From Litoribacillus peritrichatus (GTDB taxonomy: Bacteria; Pseudomonadota; Gammaproteobacteria; Pseudomonadales; Litoribrevibacteraceae): DNA of 64,000 nt. The DNA lies in NCBI RefSeq assembly GCF_039537985.1, contig NZ_BAABBN010000004.1, positions 310,001 through 374,000 of the forward strand, in the 5' to 3' direction. A program made the position numbers and the translations under genes. A model generated the notes under the pieces. The model was not told the DNA's origin. It ran no database searches and saw nothing but the letters and a program-made list of their open reading frames with translations. Below are positions 25,094 to 33,813 of the stretch, one piece after another (position 1 is the first letter of the stretch; the number at the start of each line of letters is the position of its first letter).

Positions 25094-27589
25094 ATGGCTG
25101 TATCATCAATTGGTATTGGTTCGGGAGTTTTAACAAGTGAATTGATTGATTCGCTGGTTGAGGCTGAACGTGCTCCAACTGAGTTGCGCCTCGATCGTGA
25201 GAAAGAGGATTTAGATGCGCAGCTTTCCGCCTATGGGAAAATTCAAAGTTCTTTGCAAGAGTTTCGTTTACCCGCTCGTGTTCTAAGCAACCCTAATGCT
25301 TTGTTGGGCACCGATGTTTCCTCTTCTGCTTCAGAGATTGAAGTTTCTGCTTCTTCCAGTGCGCCTTTGGCTGAGTATACCGTTGATGTCAGTCAGACAG
25401 CTCAAGCTCACTCACTGGTATCAGGAACGTTTGCCACCAGAGATTCGGATATTCTTGGTACTGGTACTTTGAGGTTTGAACTCGGTACATATACCACGAC
25501 TAATGACAATGGAACTCCTGGGGATACATCGGACGATACAATCAATTTTGATAACAATGGCAGTGGTAGTTTTACCGTACCTATTACTTCCGGAGATTTA
25601 GATAGTATTGCAAAGGCTGTAAATGAAGAAACAACAAATACGGGTATACGTGCCGATGTAGTAGATACAGGTTCTGGTTTTGTATTGGTATTTTCTTCAG
25701 AGGAAACAGGTGCTGAAAACGCGATACGCGTGACGGCTCAAGTTGATGGAGATTCAGATACAACAGATAATGCAGGTTTGTCGCAGCTTACTTATACAGA
25801 AAATCCTGCAACTGAGCGGTTCATGACAGAAACGCAAAATGCTCAGGATGCAATGCTAACAGTGAACGGGCTGGCGATTACTAGCTCTTCTAACAAAATT
25901 AATGATGTTATTTCGGGTGTAACGCTTGATCTGAATGGGGTGACCACAAGCAGTGCAAAAATTAAGGTTACTCGTGATGCCTCAGTGGTCGGAGAACGAA
26001 TTCAGGATTTAGTGGATGCCTATAATGGCTTTAAAGAGTTGATGGATGAGTATTCGACTTTTGATCCGGATAACCCTGAAACAGGCCTTCTACTCGGTGA
26101 CAGCACTTTAAGAAATCTGGAAAATCAGGTGGATTCTGTTTTTGGTCAGGTAGTGTCCGGAATGGAAAACGCAAATGTTCGTTCTCTGGCGGAGCTGGGG
26201 TTGACACTTTCTAAGACTGAAAATGTATACGAGTTCGATCAGGATAAGTTTAATAAAGTTTTTGATGAGTTTCCTGAAGACGTCGCGGCCATATTTTCTC
26301 AAAAGTTAGAAAGCTCCTCGTCTCGTGTTGATTTTAAAAGCGTGGTTTCAGGAACGACTGCGCCAGGTTCTTATGATTATTCAATCACACAGCTTGCATC
26401 TCAGGGGTCGTATACAGGTGTAACAGCTGTGTCATTCCCTGCTGACTCATTCACTGTCACGGCTGGCGTTAATGACGCATTTAAACTTGAAGTCAACGGT
26501 GTCGCGTCGGGCCAAATTACTTTGACAGCGGGCGCTTATGACGGAGCTGCTTTGGCGCTTGAGATTCAGTCGCAGATCAATAATGACAGTACCTTAAAAA
26601 ATAACTCAGCCAGTGTTGTGGTTGCTTACGACAGTGGCACCAATAGCTTTAGTATTACTTCGGACCTATATAAGAGCTCATCTTCCGTTGCTTTTACTGA
26701 AATTGCCGCCTCAACTGAAAATGACTTTGGTTTCTCTTTGACGAATGGTACAACGGTTGCGGGCAAAGACGCAGAAGGCACCATTAATGGTGTCGGAATG
26801 AAGGGAACCGAGTCCAGCGGTACTTTTACGGCTTTGTCTGTTTTAAGTTCATTTCCGTTCACTGTTGATGCCAATAATGATGAGTTCTCGATCAGTGTGG
26901 ATGGCATCACTTCCGGTATTTTATCGTTGACTCAGCAAGCCTATGCCTCTGGTGGAGATTTAGCGACTGAGGTCCAAAACCAAATTAATGCAGATCCAAC
27001 GTTACTGGCGGCGGGTAAGTCCGTTACGGTCAGTTTTGACACAGATAAGTTGATTATTACCTCGGACTCAAAGGGTACTTCATCCACGGTATCTTTTGCG
27101 TCACTGGATACCAATTCCAGTACCGACCTGGGCTTCAGTTTAAACAGCTCTTTGAGTAAAGCGGGCGAAGACTTTACTACAACCGGCGTGACGGCAAGTG
27201 GCAATCGCTTAGAGCTGGATGATCCTGATAATGCAGCCGATGGCGTGGTGTTAAATGCTTTAGTGAATGACTTCCAGCCAGGTGAAACGGAAATAACAGG
27301 AACCGCTAACTATGTTTCCGGTGTTGCGGATGAGTTGGTTTCTCTCTTTAACGGGTTCTTAGCATTTGATGGTTTAATCAATAATAAAACGGACAGTATT
27401 AAAACCGAACTGAAGTCGGTTGATGATGCTCGCAGTAGCATGGAGGATCGCTTAAAGGCTTTGGAAGATAAGTTAACGATTCAATTTATCTCTGCTGATC
27501 TTCGTGTTTCACAGCTAAAAAACACCGAACAGTTCGTCACCACTCAATTGGCGGCCATTGTTAACTCATTCACGAATTCGGATAAATAA
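25094..27589 (+). CDS. fliD: Flagellar filament cap protein FliD, enlarged
   Basis: Cap (HAP2) that folds exported flagellin at the filament tip. 831 aa against about 470 usual. The N-terminal domain (Gly-Ile-Gly-Ser-Gly-Val-Leu-Thr, with Leu-Ile-Asp-Ser-Leu-Val-Glu-Ala-Glu, residues 6-26) and the C-terminal coiled coil (Leu-Lys-Ala-Leu-Glu-Asp-Lys-Leu, then Phe-Val-Thr-Thr-Gln-Leu) are typical. Extra length comes from two tandem copies of a domain of about 135 aa (about 447-583 and 583-715), each with Phe-Thr-Val, a Val-Asp/Asn-Gly-Val/Ile strand, Gln-Asn/Ser-Gln-Ile-Asn, and an Asp-Phe/Leu-Gly-Phe-Ser-Leu end. An AAAGGTGG site precedes the ATG. The growth parallels that of the flagellins it caps. 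Confidence 0.95.
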   Translation: MAVSSIGIGSGVLTSELIDSLVEAERAPTELRLDREKEDLDAQLSAYGKIQSSLQEFRLPARVLSNPNALLGTDVSSSASEIEVSASSSAPLAEYTVDVSQTAQAHSLVSGTFATRDSDILGTGTLRFELGTYTTTNDNGTPGDTSDDTINFDNNGSGSFTVPITSGDLDSIAKAVNEETTNTGIRADVVDTGSGFVLVFSSEETGAENAIRVTAQVDGDSDTTDNAGLSQLTYTENPATERFMTETQNAQDAMLTVNGLAITSSSNKINDVISGVTLDLNGVTTSSAKIKVTRDASVVGERIQDLVDAYNGFKELMDEYSTFDPDNPETGLLLGDSTLRNLENQVDSVFGQVVSGMENANVRSLAELGLTLSKTENVYEFDQDKFNKVFDEFPEDVAAIFSQKLESSSSRVDFKSVVSGTTAPGSYDYSITQLASQGSYTGVTAVSFPADSFTVTAGVNDAFKLEVNGVASGQITLTAGAYDGAALALEIQSQINNDSTLKNNSASVVVAYDSGTNSFSITSDLYKSSSSVAFTEIAASTENDFGFSLTNGTTVAGKDAEGTINGVGMKGTESSGTFTALSVLSSFPFTVDANNDEFSISVDGITSGILSLTQQAYASGGDLATEVQNQINADPTLLAAGKSVTVSFDTDKLIITSDSKGTSSTVSFASLDTNSSTDLGFSLNSSLSKAGEDFTTTGVTASGNRLELDDPDNAADGVVLNALVNDFQPGETEITGTANYVSGVADELVSLFNGFLAFDGLINNKTDSIKTELKSVDDARSSMEDRLKALEDKLTIQFISADLRVSQLKNTEQFVTTQLAAIVNSFTNSDK

Positions 27590-27661
27590 GGCGGTTTAGC
27601 GTTGGCCCTCACTTTGTGGTTTTCAGATTCAAACTGTTACAAATAAGCGAGAGGCTTGGGT

Positions 27662-27688
27662 TAAAGTTTTTCAAAGAATAGCCGTTAA
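27662..27688 (+). promoter_or_regulatory. Sigma-28 (FliA) promoter of fliS-fliT
   Basis: TAAAGTTT (27662-27669), 11 bases, GCCGTTAA (27681-27688): a perfect -35 and one mismatch in the -10 against TAAAGTTT-N11-GCCGATAA. It lies 50 bp before the fliS start. Late expression of the export chaperones together with flagellin 2 is the natural reading. Confidence 0.85.
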
Positions 27689-27738
27689 ACTATATTACAT
27701 ATAGACGTCTTAGACTTTAATAAAAGAGTGCTGCGATC

Positions 27739-28176
27739 ATGAATACATATGCAAATCGTATGAACCAATACAATAAAGTGAATCAACAAACGGGTATTGT
27801 TGATGCCGATCCTCATCGCTTAATTCAACTTCTTTATAATGCGTTGAAGTCTAATTTATCAAAGGCTCGTGGTCATATTGAAAGACGGGAATTTGAACAA
27901 AAGGGCAAGTTGCTTACTAAGTCTGTTGAGATATTAAAGGCATTAAGCGATTGCCTGGACGTAAAGCATAACCCAGAGTTGGTTGAAAACTTGGCTGCGC
28001 TTTATGATTATTGTGCCCGTCAGTTGATGCAGGCCAATTTACAGAATGAAGTGAAGTTTGTTGATGAGGTGGTTGAGTTGATAACGCCTGTTCAGCAAGC
28101 CTGGGACGACATTCGTGATCAAGTGGTTCAGCCTAAACAAGAGCCGACTTATAATGGCACGACGGCTACTGCGTAA
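27739..28176 (+). CDS. fliS: Flagellin export chaperone FliS
   Basis: Cytoplasmic chaperone of 145 aa that binds the flagellin C-terminus and prevents early polymerisation. The typical start is Met-Asn-Thr-Tyr-Ala with Tyr/Val-Asn-Gln-Gln-Thr, followed by Asp-Pro-His-Arg-Leu-Ile-Gln-Leu-Leu-Tyr-Asn (about 24-34) and a helical bundle with Gly-Lys-Leu-Leu-Thr-Lys-Ser-Val-Glu-Ile-Leu. It has its own sigma-28 promoter and is followed after 36 bp by the fliT-like gene. With flagellins this large the chaperone itself keeps its normal size. Confidence 0.96.
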   Translation: MNTYANRMNQYNKVNQQTGIVDADPHRLIQLLYNALKSNLSKARGHIERREFEQKGKLLTKSVEILKALSDCLDVKHNPELVENLAALYDYCARQLMQANLQNEVKFVDEVVELITPVQQAWDDIRDQVVQPKQEPTYNGTTATA

Positions 28177-28212
28177 TACTCAATCGTTTTGATTTAAGAT
28201 CTGGAGAGAAAA

Positions 28213-28512
28213 ATGACAGACGTTACAAAAAGAATTGCCGATGTCCAACAGGCGATGCGCTTGGCTCTCTCCAATGACGATTGGGAAGAATTGAGTACGC
28301 TTGATTTAAAGTGCCGGACATTGGTTGAAGAGGCTGTCGCAGATGCCTCAAGAAATCAGATTATCGTTCGTGACGCCATTATTCCGCTGCTTGAACTGTA
28401 CAAGCATGCGGTAGCCGCTTGTGAGGCGCATCGAGATCAAATAGCGGCAGAACTCAAAGGGTTTAATCGACAAAAGACAAGTGCTCAAGCCTATCAAAAC
28501 TGTCAGTTTTAG
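28213..28512 (+). CDS. FliT/FleP-like flagellar chaperone
   Basis: Helical protein of 99 aa in the fliT (fleP) position after fliS. FliT-type proteins are small four-helix chaperones of the cap protein FliD and, in enterics, regulators of FlhDC. Sequence in this family is weakly conserved. Visible support is the size, the helix-rich Glu/Leu/Ala composition, and a Trp-Glu-Glu-Leu-Ser-Thr-Leu-Asp segment (about 24-31) similar to the first helix of other FliT-like proteins. CTGGAGAGAAA precedes the ATG. The assignment depends mainly on context. Confidence 0.75.
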   Translation: MTDVTKRIADVQQAMRLALSNDDWEELSTLDLKCRTLVEEAVADASRNQIIVRDAIIPLLELYKHAVAACEAHRDQIAAELKGFNRQKTSAQAYQNCQF

Positions 28513-28607
28513 TGGTTAAGTGATTCATCTTGCTAAGACGTGTCCTCTGTTTAATGCCAGTAAAAACAAAAAGTTAATTATTTTTCTGTTTTAATAGTGT
28601 CATTTAG

Positions 28608-28636
28608 TTGACTCTTCTGGCATCCTCGGCTTTACT
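28608..28636 (+). promoter_or_regulatory. Possible sigma-70 promoter of fleQ
   Basis: TTGACT (28608-28613), 17 bases, TTTACT (28631-28636), about 117 bp before the chosen fleQ start. The 240-bp gap after the fliT-like gene has no sigma-54 or sigma-28 signature, fitting a master regulator that must be made first. The -10 match is only fair. Confidence 0.35.
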
Positions 28637-28752
28637 TTTTCGGTACAAAAAAAGAAATAATTTTGGCGCACTGATTCCAGAAGAGATGTCAGGCGATTTA
28701 AAACTGCGTTTGGTTGAAAAAGCCAAACTATCAAGGGGTGGGTTTTATATCT

Positions 28753-30240
28753 ATGTGGCGCGAAGTAAAAGTTCTGGTGATTGATAATAATGAAGAACGC
28801 CGCAATCAAATAGGCATAGTTTTAGGTTTTTTGGGTGAAGAATTCTTATTAGCGGATGAAGCCAGTTGGTCTTCCGTGTGTGACGCTTCCGTTAGTGATC
28901 CTGCATTAGGTGCGGACTCCGGCGCTTACTCTCCGGAAGTGCTGGCCGTTATTGGTGATTGCTCAAACACCGAAGCGTTATTGGCTAATCTTAAAGAAAG
29001 AGATCAGGCCATTCCTGCGATTTTACTGCGTGGCAGCGATGACGATGGCCGTGAAATTTCAGAAGGTGCCCTGCAAAGAATGTGTATTGGTCGGTTAACC
29101 TGGCCGGCAACGTATAATAAGTTAATGGATCATATCCATAGGGCTCAGATTTATCGTGAACAATACGATTTGAGCCGGGGTCATCAACAGCGACGAGAAG
29201 TCCAGCTGTTCAGAAGCCTTGTGGGGACCAGCAGGACCATTCAGCATGTCCGTGAGATGATGGCGCAGGTTGCCGATAAAGACGCCAGTGTCTTGATTAC
29301 AGGGCCTAGCGGAACGGGTAAAGAAGTGGTTGCCCGCAACCTTCATCACAATTCTCCTCGAAAAGCGAACCCCTTTGTTCCGGTCAACTGCGGTGCCATT
29401 CCTGCTGAGCTGTTAGAAAGTGAATTATTCGGTCATGAGAAGGGCGCTTTTACCGGGGCAATTTCCAGCCGCTCGGGGCGTTTCGAAATGGCGGAAGGCG
29501 GCACATTGTTTTTGGATGAAATTGGCGACATGCCATTGACCATGCAAGTGAAGTTGTTGCGTGTTCTTCAGGAACGAACTTATGAAAAAGTGGGCGGTAC
29601 CAAAACCCTTAAAACCGACGTTCGTATCATTGCTGCGACCCATAAAAACCTGGAGAGCATGATCGACGAAGGTGAGTTCCGGGAAGATTTGTATTACCGA
29701 CTGAATGTTTTCCCGATTGAAATGCCTCCGTTGAAAGATCGAATTGAAGATGTCCCGCTGTTATTGAACGAGCTTATCTCTCGTTTGGAAAATGAAAAGC
29801 GTGGTTCTATTCGTTTCAACTCCGCAGCCATTATGTCTTTATGCCGTCATGAGTGGCCTGGAAATGTTCGTGAACTGGCAAATCTGGTCGAACGAATGGC
29901 CATTATGCATCCATACGGGGTGGTTGGTGTTCAGGAACTTCCGAATAAGTTTCGTCATTTAGAGGGCTTTGAAGAGGATCATGACGCTGGGGAACCAATG
30001 GAAATACCAGCCGCCACTAACACCGGCATGGTTGACCCTGAAGCGACAGCGTTATTGCCCGTGAACGGGATAGACCTAAAAGATTACTTAGGGCGTCTTG
30101 AAAAGTCTCTTATTTCCCAAGCTTTGGATGATGCCAACGGCGTTGTTGCTCGTGCTGCAGAAAAGCTCTCACTGCGACGAACCACGCTTGTGGAAAAGAT
30201 GCGGAAATTGGGATTAAGTAAAGAAAAAGAAGCGAACTAA
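28753..30240 (+). CDS. fleQ: Flagellar master transcriptional regulator FleQ
   Basis: Sigma-54-dependent activator at the top of the polar flagellar hierarchy, and in Pseudomonas a c-di-GMP-responsive regulator of biofilm genes. 495 aa from the ATG at 28753, chosen because Met-Trp-Arg-Glu is the conserved FleQ start; an upstream TTG would add 13 residues. Domains: degenerate receiver (1-120) with Asp-Asn-Asn in place of a phosphorylation pocket; linker with Leu-Phe-Arg-Ser (152-155), the c-di-GMP contact motif of P. aeruginosa FleQ; AAA+ with Walker A Gly-Pro-Ser-Gly-Thr-Gly-Lys (184-190) and the sigma-54 contact loop Gly-Ala-Phe-Thr-Gly-Ala (231-236); C-terminal Fis-type helix-turn-helix. 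It is the natural candidate activator for the sigma-54 promoters here. The fleSR genes that follow it in Pseudomonas are absent. Confidence 0.95.
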   Translation: MWREVKVLVIDNNEERRNQIGIVLGFLGEEFLLADEASWSSVCDASVSDPALGADSGAYSPEVLAVIGDCSNTEALLANLKERDQAIPAILLRGSDDDGREISEGALQRMCIGRLTWPATYNKLMDHIHRAQIYREQYDLSRGHQQRREVQLFRSLVGTSRTIQHVREMMAQVADKDASVLITGPSGTGKEVVARNLHHNSPRKANPFVPVNCGAIPAELLESELFGHEKGAFTGAISSRSGRFEMAEGGTLFLDEIGDMPLTMQVKLLRVLQERTYEKVGGTKTLKTDVRIIAATHKNLESMIDEGEFREDLYYRLNVFPIEMPPLKDRIEDVPLLLNELISRLENEKRGSIRFNSAAIMSLCRHEWPGNVRELANLVERMAIMHPYGVVGVQELPNKFRHLEGFEEDHDAGEPMEIPAATNTGMVDPEATALLPVNGIDLKDYLGRLEKSLISQALDDANGVVARAAEKLSLRRTTLVEKMRKLGLSKEKEAN

Positions 30241-30257
30241 AGGCTTTAGACTAGCAC

Positions 30258-30287
30258 AACCAGAGTCATCGCTTGATGATTCTGGTT
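30258..30287. terminator. Hairpin between convergent fleQ and fabI
   Basis: AACCAGAGTCATC (30258-30270) and GATGATTCTGGTT (30275-30287) form a 13-bp stem with one G-T pair and a 4-nt loop. No strong T-run follows on either side, so termination from either direction is inferred from placement between convergent genes. Confidence 0.5.
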
Positions 30288-30342
30288 ATGACTGGTGGTT
30301 CGAATGAATGTTTAACTTATTCAAGCGCTCATTTCTGCGTTT

Positions 30343-31140
30343 CTAAACGGGCGCCATGCCTGCTTTACTCAGCCCTCCATCGACGTAAATGATCTCACCG
30401 GTAATGCCGCTGGCCATCTCTGAACATAAAAAGGTAGCTGTATTGCCGACTTCCTCAATGGTAACGCCTCGCCTTAAAGGTGCTACCTCTGCACTGTCGG
30501 CCAGCATTTTTCTGAAGTTTTTAATGCCGGCGGCGGCCAAGGTTTTGATTGGCCCGGCAGAGATAGAGTTTACCCGGATGTTGTTTGGTCCGAAATCATT
30601 TGCCAGATAGCGAACACTGGCTTCTAAACTGGCTTTTGCCAAACCCATTACATTGTAGTTCGGGATGATTTGCTGTGAGCCATGGTAGCTCATGGTTAAT
30701 AAACTCCCGCCTGGACGAATCATTGGTGCCAATTCGCTGGCAAGCGCAGTAAAACTGTAGCTGCTGATGTCATGGGCAATTTTGAAGGATTCTCTGGTGG
30801 TGTTGTTCAGATAGGTTCCGTCGAGTGCTTCTGTCGGGGCAAAGCCAACGGAATGAATCAGAATATCAAACTCGCCCCAGTGTTCTTTAATGGCTGTGGC
30901 GACGTTTGTTATTTGTTGATCACAGCTCACATCACAAGGAAGAACAAGCTGTGCTCCCCATGCTTCCGCAAATTTTTCAACACGCGGCTTCAGTTTTTCG
31001 CTTTGATAAGTAAGTGCTAACTCAGCGCCATGCTGGTGAAAGGCTTCTGCAATTCCTTTTGCAATGGAGTGCTTGCTGGCAAGGCCGATGATCAAGGCAC
31101 GCTTGCCTTTGAGAAGCTGAAACGTTTGTGATGTGTTCAT
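30343..31140 (-). CDS. fabI: Enoyl-[acyl-carrier-protein] reductase FabI
   Basis: NADH-dependent enoyl-ACP reductase, the last step of each fatty-acid elongation cycle; 265 aa, the normal length. It has the FabI form of the nucleotide-binding start (Ala-Leu-Ile-Ile-Gly-Leu-Ala-Ser-Lys-His-Ser-Ile) and the catalytic Tyr-x6-Lys (Tyr-Asn-Val-Met-Gly-Leu-Ala-Lys, about 160-167) with the second Tyr ten residues before. The C-terminus ends in the Gly-Glu-Ile-Ile-Tyr-Val-Asp-Gly-Gly pattern. Its ATG overlaps the stop of yejF by 4 bp, so translation is coupled. The same neighbour pair is found in Pseudomonas. Confidence 0.97.
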   Translation of the reverse strand: MNTSQTFQLLKGKRALIIGLASKHSIAKGIAEAFHQHGAELALTYQSEKLKPRVEKFAEAWGAQLVLPCDVSCDQQITNVATAIKEHWGEFDILIHSVGFAPTEALDGTYLNNTTRESFKIAHDISSYSFTALASELAPMIRPGGSLLTMSYHGSQQIIPNYNVMGLAKASLEASVRYLANDFGPNNIRVNSISAGPIKTLAAAGIKNFRKMLADSAEVAPLRRGVTIEEVGNTATFLCSEMASGITGEIIYVDGGLSKAGMAPV

Positions 31141-32762
31141 ACTGTGGCCTCGTAAAATGCGGCTTCCATCAGGGTTTTTGTGTACTCATGGCTTGGGCTT
31201 TCGAATACATCAGCGGCCTGACCTTGTTCAACAATATGGCCCTCTTTCAGGACGATCAATTGGTGGCTGATTGCCTTTACGACGGCAAGGTCGTGGCTGA
31301 TGAACAGGTAAGTAAGTTTGTACTTACTTTGTAAATTTTTGAGCAAATCCAATACCTGGGTTTGAACGGTTCGATCCAGGGCGGAGGTCGGTTCATCTAA
31401 TACGATCAGCTCTGGTTTCAGGATGACGGCTCGGGCTATGGCAATGCGCTGTCTTTGGCCGCCTGAAAATTCATGGGGATAACGATTCCGAACGGAAGGC
31501 TCCAATCCAACTTCTTGCAAAACATCAATCACCGCTTGCTCTCGGGCTTTGGCATCCAGTTGCGGCTCATGAATCTCCAGGCCTTCTTCGATAATTTCCT
31601 GAATGGACATTCTTGGGCTTAAACTGCCATAAGGATCTTGAAAGACAATCTGCATTTTTTTACGGAAAGGGAGCAGTTGTTTCTGGTTCATTTGATCCAG
31701 CCGATCCCTGTTGAGCAGGATGTCACCTTCACTGTTTATTAAACGGATGATCGCATGGCATAGGGTGGTTTTTCCTGAACCGCTTTCTCCTACGATGCCT
31801 AAGGTCTCGCCTTTTTTAACATCGACGGAAACGTTTTGAACGGCGTTAAAGTAATCTTTGACCCGGTTTAAGATCCCGCCCTTGATCGGGAAGCGAACGG
31901 CCAGTTGATTTGTGTTCAAAATTTCCGGTGCGTCGGATGCAATGGTGACAGGCAGTCCTTTCGGATCTGCATTCAACAGGGTGTTGGTGTATTCATGTTG
32001 TGGGTCATCGAATACTTGTCGGGTGGTTCCAGATTCCAATAAATCGCCGTGCTTCATTACACAGACATCATCGGCATAGCGATGTACGACGTTCAGGTCG
32101 TGGGTGATCAGTAAAATCGACATGCCGACTTTTTGTTGAAGTTCTTTGAGCAGTTCAAGAATTTGTTTTTGAATGGTGACATCAAGCGCGGTGGTGGGTT
32201 CATCCGCCAATAAAATATCGGGCTCATTCGCCAAAGCCATGGCAATCATGACTCTTTGTTTCTGACCGCCGGACATTTGGTGAGGGTACTTTTTCAAACT
32301 CTCTTCCGGCGAAGGTATTCCTACCAAATCTAAAAGCTCCAAAACACGCTTTCGTGCCTGAGAATTTTTTAACCCCTTGTGAAGTGACAGCACTTCTGTG
32401 ATTTGTTTTTCGACCGTATGGAGGGGGTTTAGAGACGTCATCGGCTCCTGAAAAATCATGCTGATGCGGTTGCCTCGAATGGCGCGCATTTCAAGCTCAT
32501 TCAGTTCAAGGATGTTCTGACCTTCAAACAGTATTTCCCCCTGATACTGCACGCTGCTTTTGGGGTGGAGTTGTAAGGCTGAAAGGGCAGATACAGACTT
32601 ACCAGAACCACTTTCGCCCACCAGAGCCAAAGTCTTGCCGGGGTAAAGGTTGAATGAAGTTTGTTTGACGGCCCGGGTTACTTCAACGCCGTTGTTGAAC
32701 GACACGGAGAGGTCTTTTACCTGTAAAATCGGTTGCAGGTTTTGTTTGGATTGGTCTGTCAT
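31137..32762 (-). CDS. yejF: Peptide ABC transporter ATP-binding protein YejF/NppD
   Basis: Fused double ATPase, 541 aa, energising an oligopeptide importer. Both halves have complete sites: Walker A Gly-Glu-Ser-Gly-Ser-Gly-Lys near residues 54 and 325, ABC signatures (Met-Ser-Gly-Gly-Gln-Lys-Gln and Phe-Ser-Gly-Gly-Gln-Arg-Gln), and Walker B with Asp-Glu-Pro-Thr. It is last of the transporter genes, 17 bp after yejE. The family includes YejF of Escherichia coli (microcin C and peptide uptake) and NppD of P. aeruginosa (peptidyl-nucleoside antibiotics). Confidence 0.95.
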   Translation of the reverse strand: MTDQSKQNLQPILQVKDLSVSFNNGVEVTRAVKQTSFNLYPGKTLALVGESGSGKSVSALSALQLHPKSSVQYQGEILFEGQNILELNELEMRAIRGNRISMIFQEPMTSLNPLHTVEKQITEVLSLHKGLKNSQARKRVLELLDLVGIPSPEESLKKYPHQMSGGQKQRVMIAMALANEPDILLADEPTTALDVTIQKQILELLKELQQKVGMSILLITHDLNVVHRYADDVCVMKHGDLLESGTTRQVFDDPQHEYTNTLLNADPKGLPVTIASDAPEILNTNQLAVRFPIKGGILNRVKDYFNAVQNVSVDVKKGETLGIVGESGSGKTTLCHAIIRLINSEGDILLNRDRLDQMNQKQLLPFRKKMQIVFQDPYGSLSPRMSIQEIIEEGLEIHEPQLDAKAREQAVIDVLQEVGLEPSVRNRYPHEFSGGQRQRIAIARAVILKPELIVLDEPTSALDRTVQTQVLDLLKNLQSKYKLTYLFISHDLAVVKAISHQLIVLKEGHIVEQGQAADVFESPSHEYTKTLMEAAFYEATV

Positions 32763-32779
32763 AGTTTGGCCTGCATTTC

Positions 32780-33811
32780 TTATTTCTGTTTACGAGGATC
32801 AAAGGCATCACGTGTGGCTTCGCCAATGAACACCAAAAGAGTCAGCATGACGGATAAGGTCACGAAGGCGGTAATGCCTAACCAAGGCGCTTGTAGGTTC
32901 TCTTTGCCCTGTTTTACCAGCTCACCTAATGATGGAGAACCTGTTGGCATACCAAAGCCTAAGAAGTCGAGAGACGTTAACGTGGTCACCGCGCCTGTTA
33001 AAATGAACGGCATAAAAGTTAATGTGGCTACCATGGCGTTCGGAAGCATGTGTTTAAACATGATGGCGTGATTGCCAAGGCCTAAGGCACGAGCGGCTTT
33101 TACGTATTCCAGATTTCTGGCCTTCAGGAATTCGGCCCGAACCAGATCCACCAACTGCATCCAACTGAACAGCAGCATAATGCCCAATAACCACCAGAAA
33201 TTCGGGGTTACAAAGCTTGATAGAATAATCAGTAAATACAGTGTTGGCAGCCCAGACCAGACTTCGATCAAGCGTTGCCCGATTAAGTCAATTTTACCGC
33301 CGTAGAAGCCTTGGATGGCTCCCACCATGATGCCAATGACGGTGCTGACGATGGTCAGCGTTAACGCGAACAGGACAGAAATTCGGAAACCGTAGATCAC
33401 ACGGGCCATGACGTCTCGGGCCTGATCATCACTGCCTAGCCAGTTGTTACTTGAAGGCGGCGCCGGCGCCGGAACCGGTAAGTCGTAAATGTGCGTGTCG
33501 TAGCTGTACCGAATGACAGGCCAAATCATCCAGCCACCAGACTCTTCGATGATTTCTGAGATATAAGGGTCACTGTAATCGGTTAAAATGTCGAGGTCAC
33601 CGCCGAAGGTGGTTTCGGGGTAGTCGATTAACACCGGAGTGTAGAGGCCGCCATCGTATTTCACCAAAATGGGTTTATCGTTGGCAATGAATTCGGCAAA
33701 TAAAGAGAGTACAAACAGGACCAGGAAGATCCACAGGGACCAATAACCCCGGCGGTTTGCTTTGAACTGTGCCAGACGTCGCTGATTGATAGGGCTGATA
33801 TTCGCAAACAT
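32780..33811 (-). CDS. yejE: Peptide ABC transporter permease YejE/NppC
   Basis: Inner-membrane permease, 343 aa. One membrane segment near the N-terminus is followed by a periplasmic loop of about 90 residues with the family pattern Asn-Asn-Trp-Leu-Gly-Ser-Asp-Asp-Gln-Ala-Arg-Asp-Val. Then comes the five-helix permease core with the EAA-like loop Ala-Ala-Arg-Ala-Leu-Gly-Leu (about 240). The C-terminus Phe-Ile-Gly-Glu-Ala-Thr-Arg-Asp-Ala-Phe-Asp-Pro-Arg-Lys is typical of YejE. It is separated from yejB by 2 bp. Confidence 0.95.
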   Translation of the reverse strand: MFANISPINQRRLAQFKANRRGYWSLWIFLVLFVLSLFAEFIANDKPILVKYDGGLYTPVLIDYPETTFGGDLDILTDYSDPYISEIIEESGGWMIWPVIRYSYDTHIYDLPVPAPAPPSSNNWLGSDDQARDVMARVIYGFRISVLFALTLTIVSTVIGIMVGAIQGFYGGKIDLIGQRLIEVWSGLPTLYLLIILSSFVTPNFWWLLGIMLLFSWMQLVDLVRAEFLKARNLEYVKAARALGLGNHAIMFKHMLPNAMVATLTFMPFILTGAVTTLTSLDFLGFGMPTGSPSLGELVKQGKENLQAPWLGITAFVTLSVMLTLLVFIGEATRDAFDPRKQK

Positions 33812-33813
33812 GA

